Shown here: positions 12,056-25,128 of the stretch, in pieces | How the letters are laid out: every line of letters starts with the position of its first letter | Numbering within the stretch: the first letter of the stretch is position 1 | Source: Erythroxylum novogranatense | Lineage: Eukaryota; Streptophyta; Magnoliopsida; Malpighiales; Erythroxylaceae | NCBI GenBank assembly: GCA_029891385.1 | Contig: CM057228.1 | Coordinates: forward strand, 54,089,783-54,153,782 | Direction: 5' to 3' | Length of the DNA stretch: 64,000 bases | Translations under genes and position numbers: made by a program | The notes under the pieces: generated by a model | The model's input: only the letters and a program-made list of their open reading frames with translations | The model's database searches: none | What the model was told of the DNA's origin: nothing

Positions 12056-13676
12056 TGTTGGACCCCGAACTTTTGATGAAAATTAGAAATATTAAAATGA
12101 ATATTAATGAGAAAGAAATTGGTGAGACAATTTATGAATTTAAGAAAAATTTATGAGAAAAGAATTGTTTAGTTTTGAGGACTTTGATATTTGACTGAAT
12201 TTATATGGATTATGAGAGGAAAGAGAATGAGTTAATTGAAATGGGAGTGGAAAATCAAGAAATAAAGAAAGAAAGTGAGAGAATTTGAAAAATTAAGAAA
12301 ATTGACTTTTGGAGATAGAAAGTTTGACTTGAGAGAGTTGACTTTTTGTTTGAGGCAAAATTTGAGAAAATTATCTTCTGGAAACTTGTAATTTATGTTA
12401 AGAGTTTTCTGTAGCCATAAAGTTTGATATTTTTCGATATCGGAAGTGAGAGTTATGATCAGTCAAAGTTTGCTTGGAGTTTGACTTTTTGAAAAAAAAG
12501 TTGACTTTTTGATTTAGGCAAAATTCAAGAAAATGATAAACATGAAAATTGTAGCCTCTGTCGAGAGCTTTTTGTGGACATAAAGTTTGCTATTTTTCGA
12601 TGTCGGGATTGAGAGATATGATTTTCCGAAGATATGCTTTGTTTTGAAAATTCTATTAAGTATAGATTTGTGTGTTCTATGCTTCGAGGTCACTCGTTGT
12701 ATGGATTTAGTTTGAATTAAAGTAAGTGGTCTTCATGAAAGTTTTAGATAATGTTTTTATCTTTCTATTGATATAAAATTTGCAATTTTTCGATATCGGG
12801 GCTAGGAGTTATGAGCGATGAAAAATTGGAAGTCGTTTAGGAAAAGCTGTTTTGGACAGAATCTTTGATTGAGTTTTCGACCTCTTTTGAGACCTAATTT
12901 GATTTTGAGTTCTGTATGGAAGTTGTAGAGCTTCCTTTGATCTTTCTATTGACACCAAATTTGTCAAATTCTAAGTTCGGGACCAAAAGATATAATTTGA
13001 AAATTCTGAAATTTTCTACAGCTCTAGATTCTATCCTTAGGCGTGCCCACGCCTAATCTTTGAATCTCGCCTTCGCTTATAACTTTTTTGTTTGACATCC
13101 GATTGAGTTGATTCTTGAAGCATTGAATTCCTAAGACAATTAATTTCTTTTTATTGAAGAATTATGATTTTTAGGAGATTAAATTGAAAGAGATTGATTG
13201 AACCAAAGTAAGAGATTTGGTTATAGGTTATAAGTTGGATAATTTTCTGAACATGGTTCAGTATTTTGCGAAATTCGGGAGCTGTACAACTCCGATTGAG
13301 TTGATTCTTAAGGCCAAATAAATCTAAGATATAGGGCTACAACTCTTGTGAAGGGATCGAAATTTAATTTCATCCCTAAGATTGTCAAATTTCTGGAATT
13401 AAGTTAGCATAATGTTCAGTCTCGGATTTTTCGTAGGTCCGATAGTATTTCGGCTATAACTTCTTCGTTTCTGATCCGAATTGAGCCCGGTCAGTGGTGT
13501 TGGATTCGTATGATCTAGAGGAACAATTTTTAAGAAGTAATTTTATCCAAATTATTTCATTTAGATGCTTGAAAATAGGACGCAAGCTATCAGATTTTGA
13601 AAATCCTATGTAGGGGTAAACTTGGAACTAGGCCAATAAGTGAGGGCAAAATGGTCATTTACCCTCCATTTTTAAT
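12056..13676 (+). repeat. 3' LTR of element B, first part
   Basis: This is near identical to 6955-8595 of the 5' LTR. It is cut by solo LTR D at TTAAT (13672-13676) and resumes at 19389. Confidence 0.9.
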
Positions 13677-16199
13677 TGTTGGACCCCGATTTTTGAGTGA
13701 AAATATGAAATATTCAAAAGTGGATGAGTTATTTGAAATTAAGTTGAAAATCAAGAAATAAAGAGAGAAAGTGTGAAAAAAATGAAAAAATATGAAAAGT
13801 TTGACTTTTTGGCCTTTGAGAGTTGACTTTTGATTTAGTCAAAATTTGAGAAAATGCTCTACATGAAACTTGTAGGTTATGTTGAGAGTTTTCTGTAGCC
13901 ATAAAGTTTGATATTTTTCGATATCGGAAGTGAGAGTTATGATCAGTCAAAGTTCGATTGAAGTTTAACTTTTTGAAGAAAAAGTTGACTTTTTGATTTA
14001 GGCAAAATTCGAGAAAATGATCAACATGAAAATTATAGCCTCTGTCGAGAGATTTTTTTGGACATAAAGTTTTCTATTTTTTGATGTCGAGATTGAGAGA
14101 TATGAATTTCTGAAGATATGCTTTGTTTTGAAAATGTTATTAAGTATAGATTTGTGTGTTTTATGCTTCGAGGTTACTCGTCGTATGTATTTAGTATGAA
14201 TTGGAGTAAGTAGTCTTCATGAAAGTTTTAGATGATGTTTTTATCTTTTCATTGATATAAAGTTTGCAATTTTTCGATATCGGGGCTAGGAGTTATGAGC
14301 GATTAAAAAACTGGAAGTCGTTTAGGAAAAGCTGTTTTGGACAGAATCTTTGATTGAGTTTTTGACCTCTTTCGAGACCCAATTTGATTTTGAGTACTTC
14401 AGGGAAGTTGTAGAGTTTCCTTTGATCTTTTTATTGACACTAAATTTGTCAAATTCTGAGTTCGGGATCGAGAGATATGATTTTGGAAAAGTTCGGTTTT
14501 GAAGTTCCGATACTTTGTTTTGAATCTGATCCCTTTTGTAATCTTTATCTTATAATTCCTTCGTCCGACATCCGATTAACTCGATTCTCGAAGCATTGGA
14601 TTCCTAAGATGATTAATTTCATTTTCATGAAGAATTATGATTTTTAGGAGATTAAATGGAAAGAGATTGATTGAACCTAAGTGAGAGATTTGGTTATAGG
14701 TTATAAGTTGGATAATTTTCTGAACATGGTTTGGTATTTTGCGAATTTCGGGAGCTGTACAACTCCGATTGAGTTGATTCTTGAGGGAAAATAAAATTAA
14801 AATATAGGGCTACAACTCTTGTGAAGGGATCGAAATTTAATTTCATGCCTAAGATTGTTAATTTCTGGACTGAAGTTATGTTAATGTTCAGTTTCGGATT
14901 TTGTGAAGGTCCGATAGTATTTCGGCTATAACTTCTTCGTTTCTGATCCGAATTGAGGGTCGTCAGTTGCGTTGGATTCGTATGATTGAGAGGAACAATT
15001 TTCAAGAAAAAATTTTGTCCAAATTATTTTGTTTAGATGCTTGAAAACAGGACGCAAGTAGTCAGTTTTTTAAGTTCCTGCAGGGGCAATTTTGGAAATA
15101 GGCAAATAAATGAGGGGCAACTTGGTCATTTGTGCCCCATTTTAATGACATGGCATTATGAAGCTTGGTATCTGTAGTTTTAGACAGCAGAAGCACGAAA
15201 ATGAGCAGCCAAGAAAGAAGAAGAGAAAATAAGAAGAAAGAGAAGAGAAGAAGTTTTCGTATGGAGAAAAAAAGAAAGAGAAAGTAAGATTTCGAATTTT
15301 TTAGGTCTTTGAGCTTGAGTTTTGCTTGGTTTCAAGGTGAAGACATGGAAGATGAAGGAAGCTTGCCTTGGAGCTTGATAAATACGAAAATGGAGGAGAA
15401 AAAGGTAAGAGAGAGAAAGCTTGAGTTTTTGAGTTTTTGATTTGTTTGATGGTTGATTAAGCTTGGAATGGTTATGGATTTAGTTTATCTATGATTATTT
15501 GAAGAGATTAGTCTATGATTATGTTTAATTTTGGATTAATTGAAAATTGGAGTTTATGTCAAATTTGAAAGTTGGGGGCTTTTGAAATTGATGCTTTAGA
15601 TAGCTTGGATTAGTGATTAATTTGAGTTATCCTAAGTCAATTTTGATGTTTATGCTTTAGGTGAAGTTTAATTTGAAAAATTTCAAATTGGGGGTTTAGG
15701 CCAATTTTGAAAATTGAGGATTTTCAAAATTGGAGATTTAAATAGCTTGAATATGTGAGGAATTGATGTTTTATAAACTCAATTTGAGAAATTAAGTTAA
15801 TTATGATAATGAATTTGATTGAATTGGCTTATGTTCAATTTGGAATTTGGGGGATTTTGAGATTTTTAGAAATTGTTGGATTAAGATGGCTTGAAATATG
15901 ATGAGTTTGTGAGTTATGAAATCAATTTTGAAGAAATTGTATTTTATGGTATTGAATTTGGATAAATTGGTTTAGGCCAACTTAGTGAATTGGGGTTTTG
16001 TAAATTGGTGAGTTAGATAGCTTGGAATTATGGTAAATTGGTGAATTCCTAAGTTAATTTTGAAGATTTTGTTATTTATGATGTGAATTTGGATGATTAT
16101 GGTTTAGGTTTTGTTAAATTGGAAGAGAGAGAGAAGTAAAGGTCAAAGTGAAGCATTGGACAAGATGCTTGCATGGAAATAAGGTGGGTATCATATTTA

Positions 16200-17600
16200 T
16201 TTTCGAAATTATAAGCTTTGTAAGTGTTCTTGAAAAAAATTCTGAAAGTGAAAGTGTTTGAAAATGTGTTGTTTCGGATATTGTAAATTTATTGTTTTGA
16301 ATACTTTGATACAATTGAAAGATTGTTTGTTTGAGTTAAAAAAAAAATTAGAAGATGAATGCTTTGAAAGTTTATTGTGTATACTTTCGGAAAATCTAGA
16401 AGGAAAGTATTTCGATTTTATTAAGAAGATGTTTGAAAATTATAAATTCCAAATATTTGTGAAAATGTTTATCGAATATAGTTATGTAAAGATTTGAAAG
16501 CTTATGATTTCCGAATGTTTATGAAATAATACAAAAATGTTGTTTATAAAAGTAGTTGAAAATAATGATTTCGAACATTCTTGACGTTATTTATAAAATA
16601 TGGTTTATATAAGTTTATGATTTCCGAAAGTGTTTAAAAAGTTTATGATTTTCGAAATTGATTATAAAAGTGTTTTAAAAAATTATGATTTCCGAAATTT
16701 TTTATGTAAAGGTTTGAAATTTGGATTTCCGAATGATTTTGAGAAGGTGGAAGAAAGAAATTATCGAATTTTGGTATTGATTTCAAATGGTTTGGAAAAT
16801 TGCTCCAAGTTCTAAGTGTTTGAAAATTTGGATTTCCGAATATTTTGGAATTGATTTTAAAATCGTGTTTAAATAAAGGTTTGGAAAGTGATTGTTTTTG
16901 AAATCGTTTATAACATATTGTTTACGAAAACGTTTGGAAACATTTATGATTTCTGAATAGTTTTGGAATTAGTGATAAAAGATTGGTTTTGTAAGATTTT
17001 GAATGTTTCAATTTGTTATAAAAATATTTCTTATGAAAATGATTGGAAAATTATGATTTCTAAATGTTTTGAAATAGGTATAAAATGTTTTTTAAAAAAT
17101 ATGTTTGGAAAATCATGATTTCTGACTGTTTTGGAAAGTAGGGAAAACTATGATTTTCGAATGCTTTTGGGAATTAATTATAAAATATCGTTTATGTAAT
17201 CATTTGATTTTCGTTTGATGAAATTCTTTGCTTTTGGAATAACTTTAGAAAATTTTTATATGTTCAATGATATGAGAAATTGAAACTTTCAATTTGAAAG
17301 TTTTCAAAGGTTTTAAATATTGATAGATTTCAAGCATGTCTGGAATTACGAAAATTATTACAAAAGTTAGATTTATTGTTTCTAAAGGATTTTGGAAATT
17401 GATTTAAGAAAATTGTTATTCAAGTATATTCAAATTTTTTAAGAAACTGTTATTTATGTTTTGAAAAATCAAGGAGAAAATGCTTTTGGAAATCGATTTA
17501 AGAAATTAAAATGATTAGTGTTTTTATTGTTTTGAATAAAAGGTGAAAATTGTGGTTTAAATTTTGGATGAGAAATGTGTATTGTGATTTTAAATGTGTA
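16200..17600. repeat. Diverged short repeats in solo LTR D
   Basis: The phrases ATTTCCGAATG, TTTGGAAAATTATGATTTC and TATAAAATAT recur every ~60-110 bp with many substitutions. This explains most of the extra length of D relative to B. The open frames at 16258-16497 and 16630-16815 come from this low-complexity sequence. Confidence 0.6.
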
Positions 17601-17794
17601 AGAATTATGTTTCAAAGGAATTGATAAAGTTGTTATCTATTTTGTGTTGCATACTTGTTTGATGAATGATTGTGAATTTGTAAGAAATTGATTGGTGCAT
17701 TTGTATTTTGCAATATGACATATGAAATTATGTGCTTAGTGAATGTGATTTGTGTCTAGTAAGACACGACATGACAATGTGAAATTTTGAAAAG

Positions 17795-17806
17795 TGCCTT
17801 CGGGCA
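17795..17806 (+). other. UUCG hairpin, solo LTR D
   Basis: TGCC-TTCG-GGCA is a perfect 4-bp stem with a TTCG loop. It sits about 150 bp upstream of the 31-nt hairpin, as in element B. Confidence 0.5.
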
Positions 17807-17953
17807 ATCTGTTTGTTTTAAGCATGAATATGTGAATTATACGAGTTTGGTCGGGTCCCTCCGTAGAGTCGATCAGCTGCCTCCTTCGATAGCCTTCTCC
17901 TTGCTCATGAAGTGGCTTAGGAGTTCCGATTTCGGACTCCTCTCTGTTCAAGG

Positions 17954-17984
17954 CTGCACATGACCGCTATGCGGGAATGTGCAG
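17954..17984 (+). other. 31-nt hairpin, solo LTR D
   Basis: The outer stem CTGCACAT/ATGTGCAG is 8 of 8 paired. GA on each side forms a symmetric internal loop. The inner stem CCGC/GCGG closes on TAT. It is a single copy, where element B has two. Confidence 0.6.
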
Positions 17985-18960
17985 TACGTCCTGTTAGGAC
18001 CGAAACCAAACCATTCTGCTATGTTATGTGATTTTGATTTTATTTATGTGCGTGAAATTTCTCTTATGTGATGCATTCATGTTGAAATTTTGCATGATTT
18101 GTGAAAAGGTTGAGAACTTGAGAAATGAATTTCAGAAACTGTTTATGAATGTTTTGAAATAAATAAAAATGTTGAGACAAATCTTAAAAAAAACATGTTG
18201 ATAAAGGTTTATGAACGTTTTGAAAAAAATTGAAAATGAGTCTTTGGATAAAATTTTCGAATGGGAAAGGTTTGAAAAGTTTGAAAAGAAAATTTTAGCT
18301 TATGTTTCATTTATACGTATGTTATCCACTGAGCTGTCAAGCTCACCCCACCTCTCATCCCCATCTCCAGGTTTCCAAGCAGGAGATTGGATGAAGACGG
18401 TCCAGATATTAGTTCTGCATGTGTCAGTAATAGGGTTCGTTGAGATTGTGGTTTTTGGTTTGATATCGTGGATTGAAAATGTCACTTTGGTATTGATGAT
18501 GTATTTGAGTTAAGTTATGGAATTGAATTTATGTATAATAGTGGAACTGGATTATGTAAGTAGATCATGGTAGTTTATATGAATATGATTGAATTGTAGT
18601 CGAATTGAAGTATGTATGATGGATTGAGATTATGAAGTGCTTAGATATAGGATTGCGTTTCTGATGGTATGATGGATTCCGGACGGGAGGTCCGATATTG
18701 ACTTGTGTTGATTGGGATATGTATTAAAAGTGTAGTTTTTTTTCCTTGTAGAAATTTTTGGGCTGTCTAAATACAGCCGTTATGCTGCCCGATTTTCGAT
18801 AAAATCGGTGTTACGACAAAAGTCGAAAAAGAATTAGAATAAGTGTTTTACTCAAAAATGGAATTTTTGAGTTGTTGCATGATTAAGAAGAATTAAGTGA
18901 GTTGAGATTTGTAAAGTGGGAATTGTTGGTATTTGATTTGCATGAGATTGAATATGATGG

Positions 18961-18963
<3 letters not shown>

Positions 18964-19004
<41 letters not shown>
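18964..19004. repeat. (TA)n microsatellite
   Basis: An uninterrupted run of about 20 TA units sits in solo LTR D and then grades into AAAT repeats. The corresponding place in B holds an (AAAG)-rich run. Confidence 0.9.
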
Positions 19005-19015
<11 letters not shown>

Positions 19016-20629
19016 TTTATACCGGATTTGGATAGTCTAGGTTTCCAACGCGAGTAAGTTTCCTTTGCTTTGTTCAAGGATGTCGGCATTTGATTGATTC
19101 AATTATTGCGTTAAACTTGTATGTTTCGATTAATTAAATTCGGTTCCATTCCCTTTAATTTCGAGGTGAGTTCGCTTTGTTTTCGATTTATGTTTCCGCT
19201 TTCGATCAATTTGCTTCCGATGTGTAATTTGATTCGTATTCTGATTTGATTCTGCTTTATGTTCCTTTTATTCGCTTCGATTCGCTGGCGATTCCATTTT
19301 TGTTTTGCATTTCGCTTTGTTATCCGTTTCCTTCGCCTTTCGTTTTCCGGTTGGGATTCGATGTTCCGGATCGGGTTCCAACATTAATGACATGGCAAAA
19401 CTCACCTATGGCTGTCGTATAAGGCTTTTGGTCCACGAAATAAGAGAAGAAAAATGAAGAGAAAAGAAGAAGAAACGTTGGAGAATAGAAGAGAGAAGAA
19501 ATGGTCGGCCATGAAGAAGGAGGAGAAAAGAGAAGATAGGGTGGAGTTCAAAATTTTACAAGCTTTCAAGGATGATTTCAAGTTGTTTTTAAAGAGAAAG
19601 GATGGAAAAGAAGGAAAGCTTGTCTTGGAGCTCAAAAATAACGAAAATGGTGGAGAAAATGGTAAGTGAGAGAAAGTTCAAGTTTTGAATTTTTGATGAG
19701 TTTGTTGGTTGGTTTAGTTTAAGATGGTTATGGATTGAGTTTTCCTAAGGTTAATTGAAGAGAATAGGTTATGATTATGTTTAATTTTGGATTAATTGTG
19801 AATTGGGGGTTTTGCCCAAATTTGTGAATTGGGGTTTTTGTAAATTGATGCTTTAGATAGCTTGGATTAATGATGAATTTGAGATTTCTTAAGTCAATTT
19901 TTATGTTTATGCCTTAAGTGAGGTTTAATTTGAAAAATGGTAAATTGGGGGTTTAGGCCAATTGTGAAAATTGGGGATTTTCTCTCCAATAGCTTGAATA
20001 TGTGGGGAATTGAAGAATTCCTAAGTCAATTGAAAGATTATATGATTTGTGATGTTCAATTTTGGAAAATTGTGAAGTAGGGTTTTAGGCCAGATTTTGT
20101 AAATTGGAAAAATGAGAAAATTTTGATTTAGATCTCTTGAGGCTAGTATGGCTTTGTGATTTGTGAAATAAATTTTGAGGATTTAGTTATTTATGACGTT
20201 GAATTTGGATAATTATGGTTTAGGTAAAATTTTCAATTGGAAGAGCAAAGGATGCTTTGGTCAAATTGATGATCGGGACGAGGTCTTTGTATCATTTCGA
20301 GGTGAGTAGTATGTTTATTTATTGAATTTTAAGCATAAGCATGTGAGATTGAAAAATGCTTTAAAAAAATTATGGTTTATGAAAATGTTTGAAAAATTGG
20401 TTTTCGAAATAAATGTTACGAAAATGTAGTTTGCTTTATATGAACGATTTGAAAAGTGAAATTGAAAAAGGTTGAGTTTGTAATTGAAAGAAATAGCTGC
20501 ATACATTGTTGTGATTTTGATTGCTGTGTGATGTAATTCGTGAGTTAGATTGCATATGATTTGTTATATGATTTGATGCGACTTGTGATTGCATTATAAG
20601 AAATGTTGAAAAGTAAGATTTTTGAAAAG

Positions 20630-20641
20630 TGCCTTCGGGCA
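20630..20641 (+). other. UUCG hairpin, B 3' LTR
   Basis: TGCC-TTCG-GGCA, perfect. The 5' LTR copy has C to T in the stem but still pairs as G-U. Confidence 0.5.
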
Positions 20642-20781
20642 ATCCGACTTTTCATTTTCGATATGTGTTATGTGGGTTTGGTAGGTCCCTTGTAAGTCAG
20701 TGCACTGTCTCTATTTGTTAAAGCCTTCTCCTGGCTGCCCGCTAGTGGCATTGGAGCTCCGATTTCGGACTCCCTTCACTG

Positions 20782-20859
20782 CTACACTGGACCGCTATGC
20801 GGGAAAGTGTAGTATGTTCTGTTCACGGCTGCACATGACCGCTATGCGGGAATGTGCAG
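20782..20859 (+). other. Tandem 31-nt hairpins with compensatory change, B 3' LTR
   Basis: The first hairpin (20782-20812) has outer stem CTACACT/AGTGTAG. The second (20829-20859) has CTGCACAT/ATGTGCAG. Both have the inner stem CCGC-TAT-GCGG. The third outer pair is A-T in one and G-C in the other, so both sides changed together. The two copies are a 47-bp tandem duplication. Confidence 0.65.
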
Positions 20860-22399
20860 TGCGTTCTGTTTGGACCAAACTATACCATTTGCTGTGTTTT
20901 GTGTGTTTTGTTCTGTTAATAAGTGTGTTGCATTGCATCATTTTTACAAACAAAATATGAAAATTTTGAGAAATAAATTATGGTGGTTTTTCAACTGAAA
21001 AGCGATTGCAATTGTTTTGGCAATATTTTGAAAAGTGTGAAAAATACGAGATTTGCCAAATTTCTAATGTGAAATTTCAGAAGTAAATGGTAAAGTTTTT
21101 CCAAATATGTTTTCGCTTATTTTTCAATTTATAAATATATTATCCACGAGCTTCCGAGCTCACCTCCCTTTTATCCCCATCTCCAGGTATTCGAGCAGGA
21201 GATCGGATGAAAGATGGTCAAGACGTCAATTTCGATATTTGTAGAAGTTAGATTTTGAGTAATTTGGATTTTAGTATGAATATGTATTCGTTTTTGTTCA
21301 GAGTGTATCTTATGTATTTTGGGCTTGGAATGCCATTAAGTGTGTTATGTAAGTCATTCTAAGAATGTTTTATGAGTTCTGGACATGTGTATTTAAGAAA
21401 GTTATGGAAGAGATTTAAGTATAACGTATTCGATTTCTGGGATTTGTGTCATTTATTAATGGTTAATTAGATTGAATTGTCATTTATGAATGATGGGGAT
21501 TGTATATTGATTATAAATATGATGATTGTGATTTGGATATAGATAATGAGATTGTTGTGTTGACTAATTGAGAATTATGGAAGTATTAGGTATAGATGTG
21601 TGTTTTGTTGGTATTTGGATTCCGGACGGGAGAGTCCGATGATTTTGAGCTGTGTTTGGGATTATAGAAGTGTTTTTGAACCCTTGCAGGTTTTGGGATA
21701 GGATAAATGCAGCCGTTATGCTGCCGAATTTTCGTTAGAAAATAAATTGGAAAAGAAGAAAAATAAGATTTAGATGCTTAAAAGATGGAATTATGAGATT
21801 GGTATAAATGTTAAGAAGTTCGTTATGATTTGAGTGAGATAGTTTGTTATGATTTGAGTGAGATTATGAAATTAATAAATTTCCAAGAAAAAGGAAATCG
21901 TATGATTTGCATGAGTTTGAGTAAAAATGGTTATAAGAAAAAGAAAGAAAAAGAAAGAAAGAAAGAATTTATACCGGATTTTGGAACGTCTTAGGGTTTC
22001 CAACGCGATTATGTTCATCTACGCGATCGTTGTTGTCTTTGTATTGTATTCATGGATGGATTTGATTTTGCCTTATGTTTCGTTTCGCTTTTGTATTAAA
22101 TTCGATTCCGATTTTCTTTCACTTTGTTATCCGATTTGTTATTCGTATTCCGATTTCTCATATTCGTTTTGCTTTATCGATCGTTTTGTTTTCTGATTCA
22201 AAATTTCGTTGCGAAATTTCCGTTGCCATTCGCTTTGCATTTCGGTATGATTATATTCAATTCGTTTTCGCATTCAATTTCGATGTGTATTCGTTTTGAT
22301 ATCCGATTTGCTTTTGATCCGTTTTTGCTTTATGATTCGATTTCGTTCTATCCGCTTTTCGGTTGGGATCCGGTTTCCGGATCGGGTCCCAACAGAGAC

Positions 22400-25126
22400 A
22401 TTAGTTCCTAATGCTTTCCCAATGAATCTAATGTTTTACAGTACATTACTGTTTTAAATAATGTAAGGAACTATATCAAGTTCATTAAAAAAATTATTGA
22501 TTCAGTTAATCATTTCCACTTAATGAAAAATGTATTATGGCTTAATTAGCAACCAATTGCTACATTGGAACCTTTCCAATCCTAAATGATATTGTTCTAA
22601 GTAAATAAACCTTAATTAGGATTTACTTCTAAAGTTATATCTTTATCATCTTGAACTCAAATATCAACTTACACATAGAGTAGTTGATATCTTTAATACT
22701 TCACAAGTATGTGATATCTCAAATACTAAACATCTTTAGTATATTATCTATATTCTTGGACTAAAAAAAAGTTAACAACTTTCTCCATAGATCTAATTCC
22801 TAGAATTAAGTTGTTACCTTTTCATATCCAATAAGAGTTGTCATATACAATTATGTTTTCAACAATTGAAAGTTAGAATTGATGTTTTCTGTAAGCAATA
22901 TGTCTCCATATACTCCCATTAAAGAGGACAACTATACCTCACTAACATTCTTGTAGATATAATAAATTCACAATCATCTCCATATTAAACTCTTTGAATT
23001 CATCATGAAAACGAATCTTTCAATGTCTCATAGCGTTTCAACTATACTTCAAATACATCATTAAATGCATTAGTTCTAATTAGATGTAATGTTATGAGAA
23101 TTGAATCTTTCAAATTCCTTCTTTCTCACACTACTTATCTTGAGAACCATTCTCCTATAAGTATATATTAAAACAAACAATTTGTTCAATATGTCGTAAG
23201 ATTATATCCAGATTATATTCAACCTTTTAGATATCTTATAACCTTTTATTGTCTAATTTAGTTCTAAACTTAATGAATAATTTATGCTTTAACTAAGTAT
23301 TATGTCATTAAATCATTAACTTTGACTCTTTCAAAGACTTAGTGTTTCATATCTAATATGAAATCTTGCTAATTGATTCAATTGGAACCATTGAAGGTAA
23401 GTCATTGTACTAGGCATAACTATAGAAGAAATAATATTACATTATACAATATCTCATATTGTATTATACTCCTTACATAATAAATTCATGCTCGATAAAT
23501 TTATTTGTGAAGGTATTCACCAAAGAATCTCATTCCCTACAGATAACAAAAAATTTAAGACATACTACAACAATCTCATCAAAGTACTCCATCATTCTCA
23601 ATGCTTAATTTCTACTTAGATTTAAATAGTTTGAATCGCTGAAAATTTTAAATCATTATTTCATTTAATACATATGACTACATCGATAAAGTTATGAGTC
23701 ATATAATGAAATATTAGTATTATCCTTTTATGAATTATTAATTTATCCAATAAATCAAATTTATAAATTTAACAATTCAATACCATCATTATCCTTTCAC
23801 CAAAGGTTGATTTGGTTATCCTTCAACTTGACAGGTTTCATAAGTTTCATACAATTCATAATCATATGAATATACATATCCTTGCATGTAACTTTATAAT
23901 TCTCGTTATGTTGATTTAACCAATATGGCATAAAAGGATAGTTTCAGTTATCCAACTTTTTAATTTTAGCCACTTATGTTAAGCATAAGTCTCCTTTAAT
24001 CCAACACATACAAACTCTTTGTATAAAATTGGATCAAGTACATTTACTTAACAATCTATTTCTAACCATGTATTCAACATTACAATAATGTTGAATATAA
24101 ATTCAGTATCAAATACCTATAAGCATGAATTAGAAATACGTATGATCTTTGTTATATCACATATGGGCAGGAAAAGTCATGCAATCATTTCTTCTTATGA
24201 AAAATATTATTATACTATAACAAAGCCTTTAATTGTAATCCACAATTATGCTTTTAGTAGGCTAAATTAAGTGGAACAATTCCAACAAAGTATTATACCT
24301 TTAAGCTTTACCCCCACAACCCTTTGCATTTTGCTATCATGGTGTTGACGTACAACTTACATATTGTCGTCAAAGTTTATAAAACATTAGTCAACTCAAA
24401 ATGTCAATACATTTTGTCATCTATATGATTTTGACATATCTCTAAAACTTTGTGACCGAATCCTCAACAGGGATTATAACATAATAACATAATGGACATA
24501 CAATTTTCTATCTAACTTTTAAGAAATCTTCTCAAACATAAACTATGTTCAAGAAATTTGGTTCACTAATTTAGTATCAACTATACTATAAGGTAAATTC
24601 CACTAATAAAAAAATATACATGTGAGAAAAACAACTAATCAATATATGTTATGACTACCAAATAAGATTAGAACTTTAATCATGCATTTGGTTACTCTCA
24701 CTATTTTATTTGAAATAATAATCCTCACTACTATTCGAAAAGATTACTCTAATCTTTCTAGTGGGTTAGGATCCCATTCAAATATAGTTGATCTTGAGTT
24801 TGCTCAATAAATAAACTAAACTTAAATTAGGTAGATAACAACTTTATCAATCACATCTCATGTGACTCCTAGATCTATTAGGTGACAACTCTTGTCAAAA
24901 CATATCTAATATGTTATTCCTAAACTTGCCTCTAAATTCATGTGATCATAAGTTCGCTCATCCAAATCACACAAATTTAGTTAAGTAGAACCCATTGTTA
25001 TAAGACCAAACATGTTCGGGTTAAAGTACCTGAGTTTGCTCAACAAGCCTACAATAAACTGAACTCCAGTTTATTCTTATAACAATGGAAGACAACAATC
25101 ATGTTCTCAACGTATACTTAATATTT
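22400..25126 (-). other. Element H internal region, decayed
   Basis: AT-rich DNA follows insertion B. It should hold the 3' and middle internal region of H, but stops are dense in all frames and I find no RNase H, reverse transcriptase or integrase motif. Short texts such as CATCTCATGTGACTCCTAG near 24850 resemble copia leader sequence of the kind seen at 45490 in G. Confidence 0.4.
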
Positions 25127-25128
25127 TA

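Larger units (their letters stand above)
15405..18370 (+). other. Putative intron in solo LTR D
   Basis: Donor AAAG|GTAAGA follows a GA-rich leader. The acceptor-like CATCTCCAG ends at 18370. The 3.0 kb span is twice that of B because the expanded repeat stretch lies inside it, yet both ends are conserved. Confidence 0.38.
13677..19383 (+). mobile_element. Solo LTR D (5.7 kb), sister family of B
   Basis: It starts TGTTGGACCCCG, ends GGTTCCAACA, and is flanked by TTAAT at 13672-13676 and 19384-19388. It shares the whole B architecture but is longer, mainly because of an expanded stretch at about 16200-17600 made of diverged repeats around TTATGATTTCCGAATG and GTTTGGAAAA. It has one 31-nt hairpin where B has two. 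No internal region and no coding sequence are seen. Confidence 0.88.
19662..21186 (+). other. Putative intron in B 3' LTR
   Basis: The donor is ATG|GTAAGT and the acceptor CATCTCCAG, as in the 5' LTR. The span is 1525 bp against 1498 bp. Confidence 0.4.
6955..22394 (+). mobile_element. Element B: LARD-like retrotransposon with 4.6 kb LTRs and a 482 bp internal region
   Basis: It starts TGTTGGACCCCG, ends CGGGTCCCAACA, and is flanked by GAGAC at 6950-6954 and 22395-22399. The order is 5' LTR 6955-11573, exact initiator-Met PBS, 482 bp internal, polypurine tract, then a 3' LTR starting at 12056 that is split by solo LTR D. The internal region has no gag or pol. It therefore looks non-autonomous and would need proteins from a relative (inference). 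The LTRs are very similar, about 4619 and 4627 bp once D is removed, which points to a fairly recent insertion. Confidence 0.9.
19389..22394 (+). repeat. 3' LTR of element B, second part
   Basis: It resumes at GACATGGCAAAAC, matching 8596 onward of the 5' LTR, and ends GGGTCCCAACA followed by the GAGAC duplication. It contains the same leader, donor, hairpins and acceptor as the 5' LTR. Confidence 0.9.

Noticed and set aside
18964..19004. Possible replication origin or matrix attachment site
   Set aside because: A plain (TA)n run is sufficient explanation and nothing else supports it.
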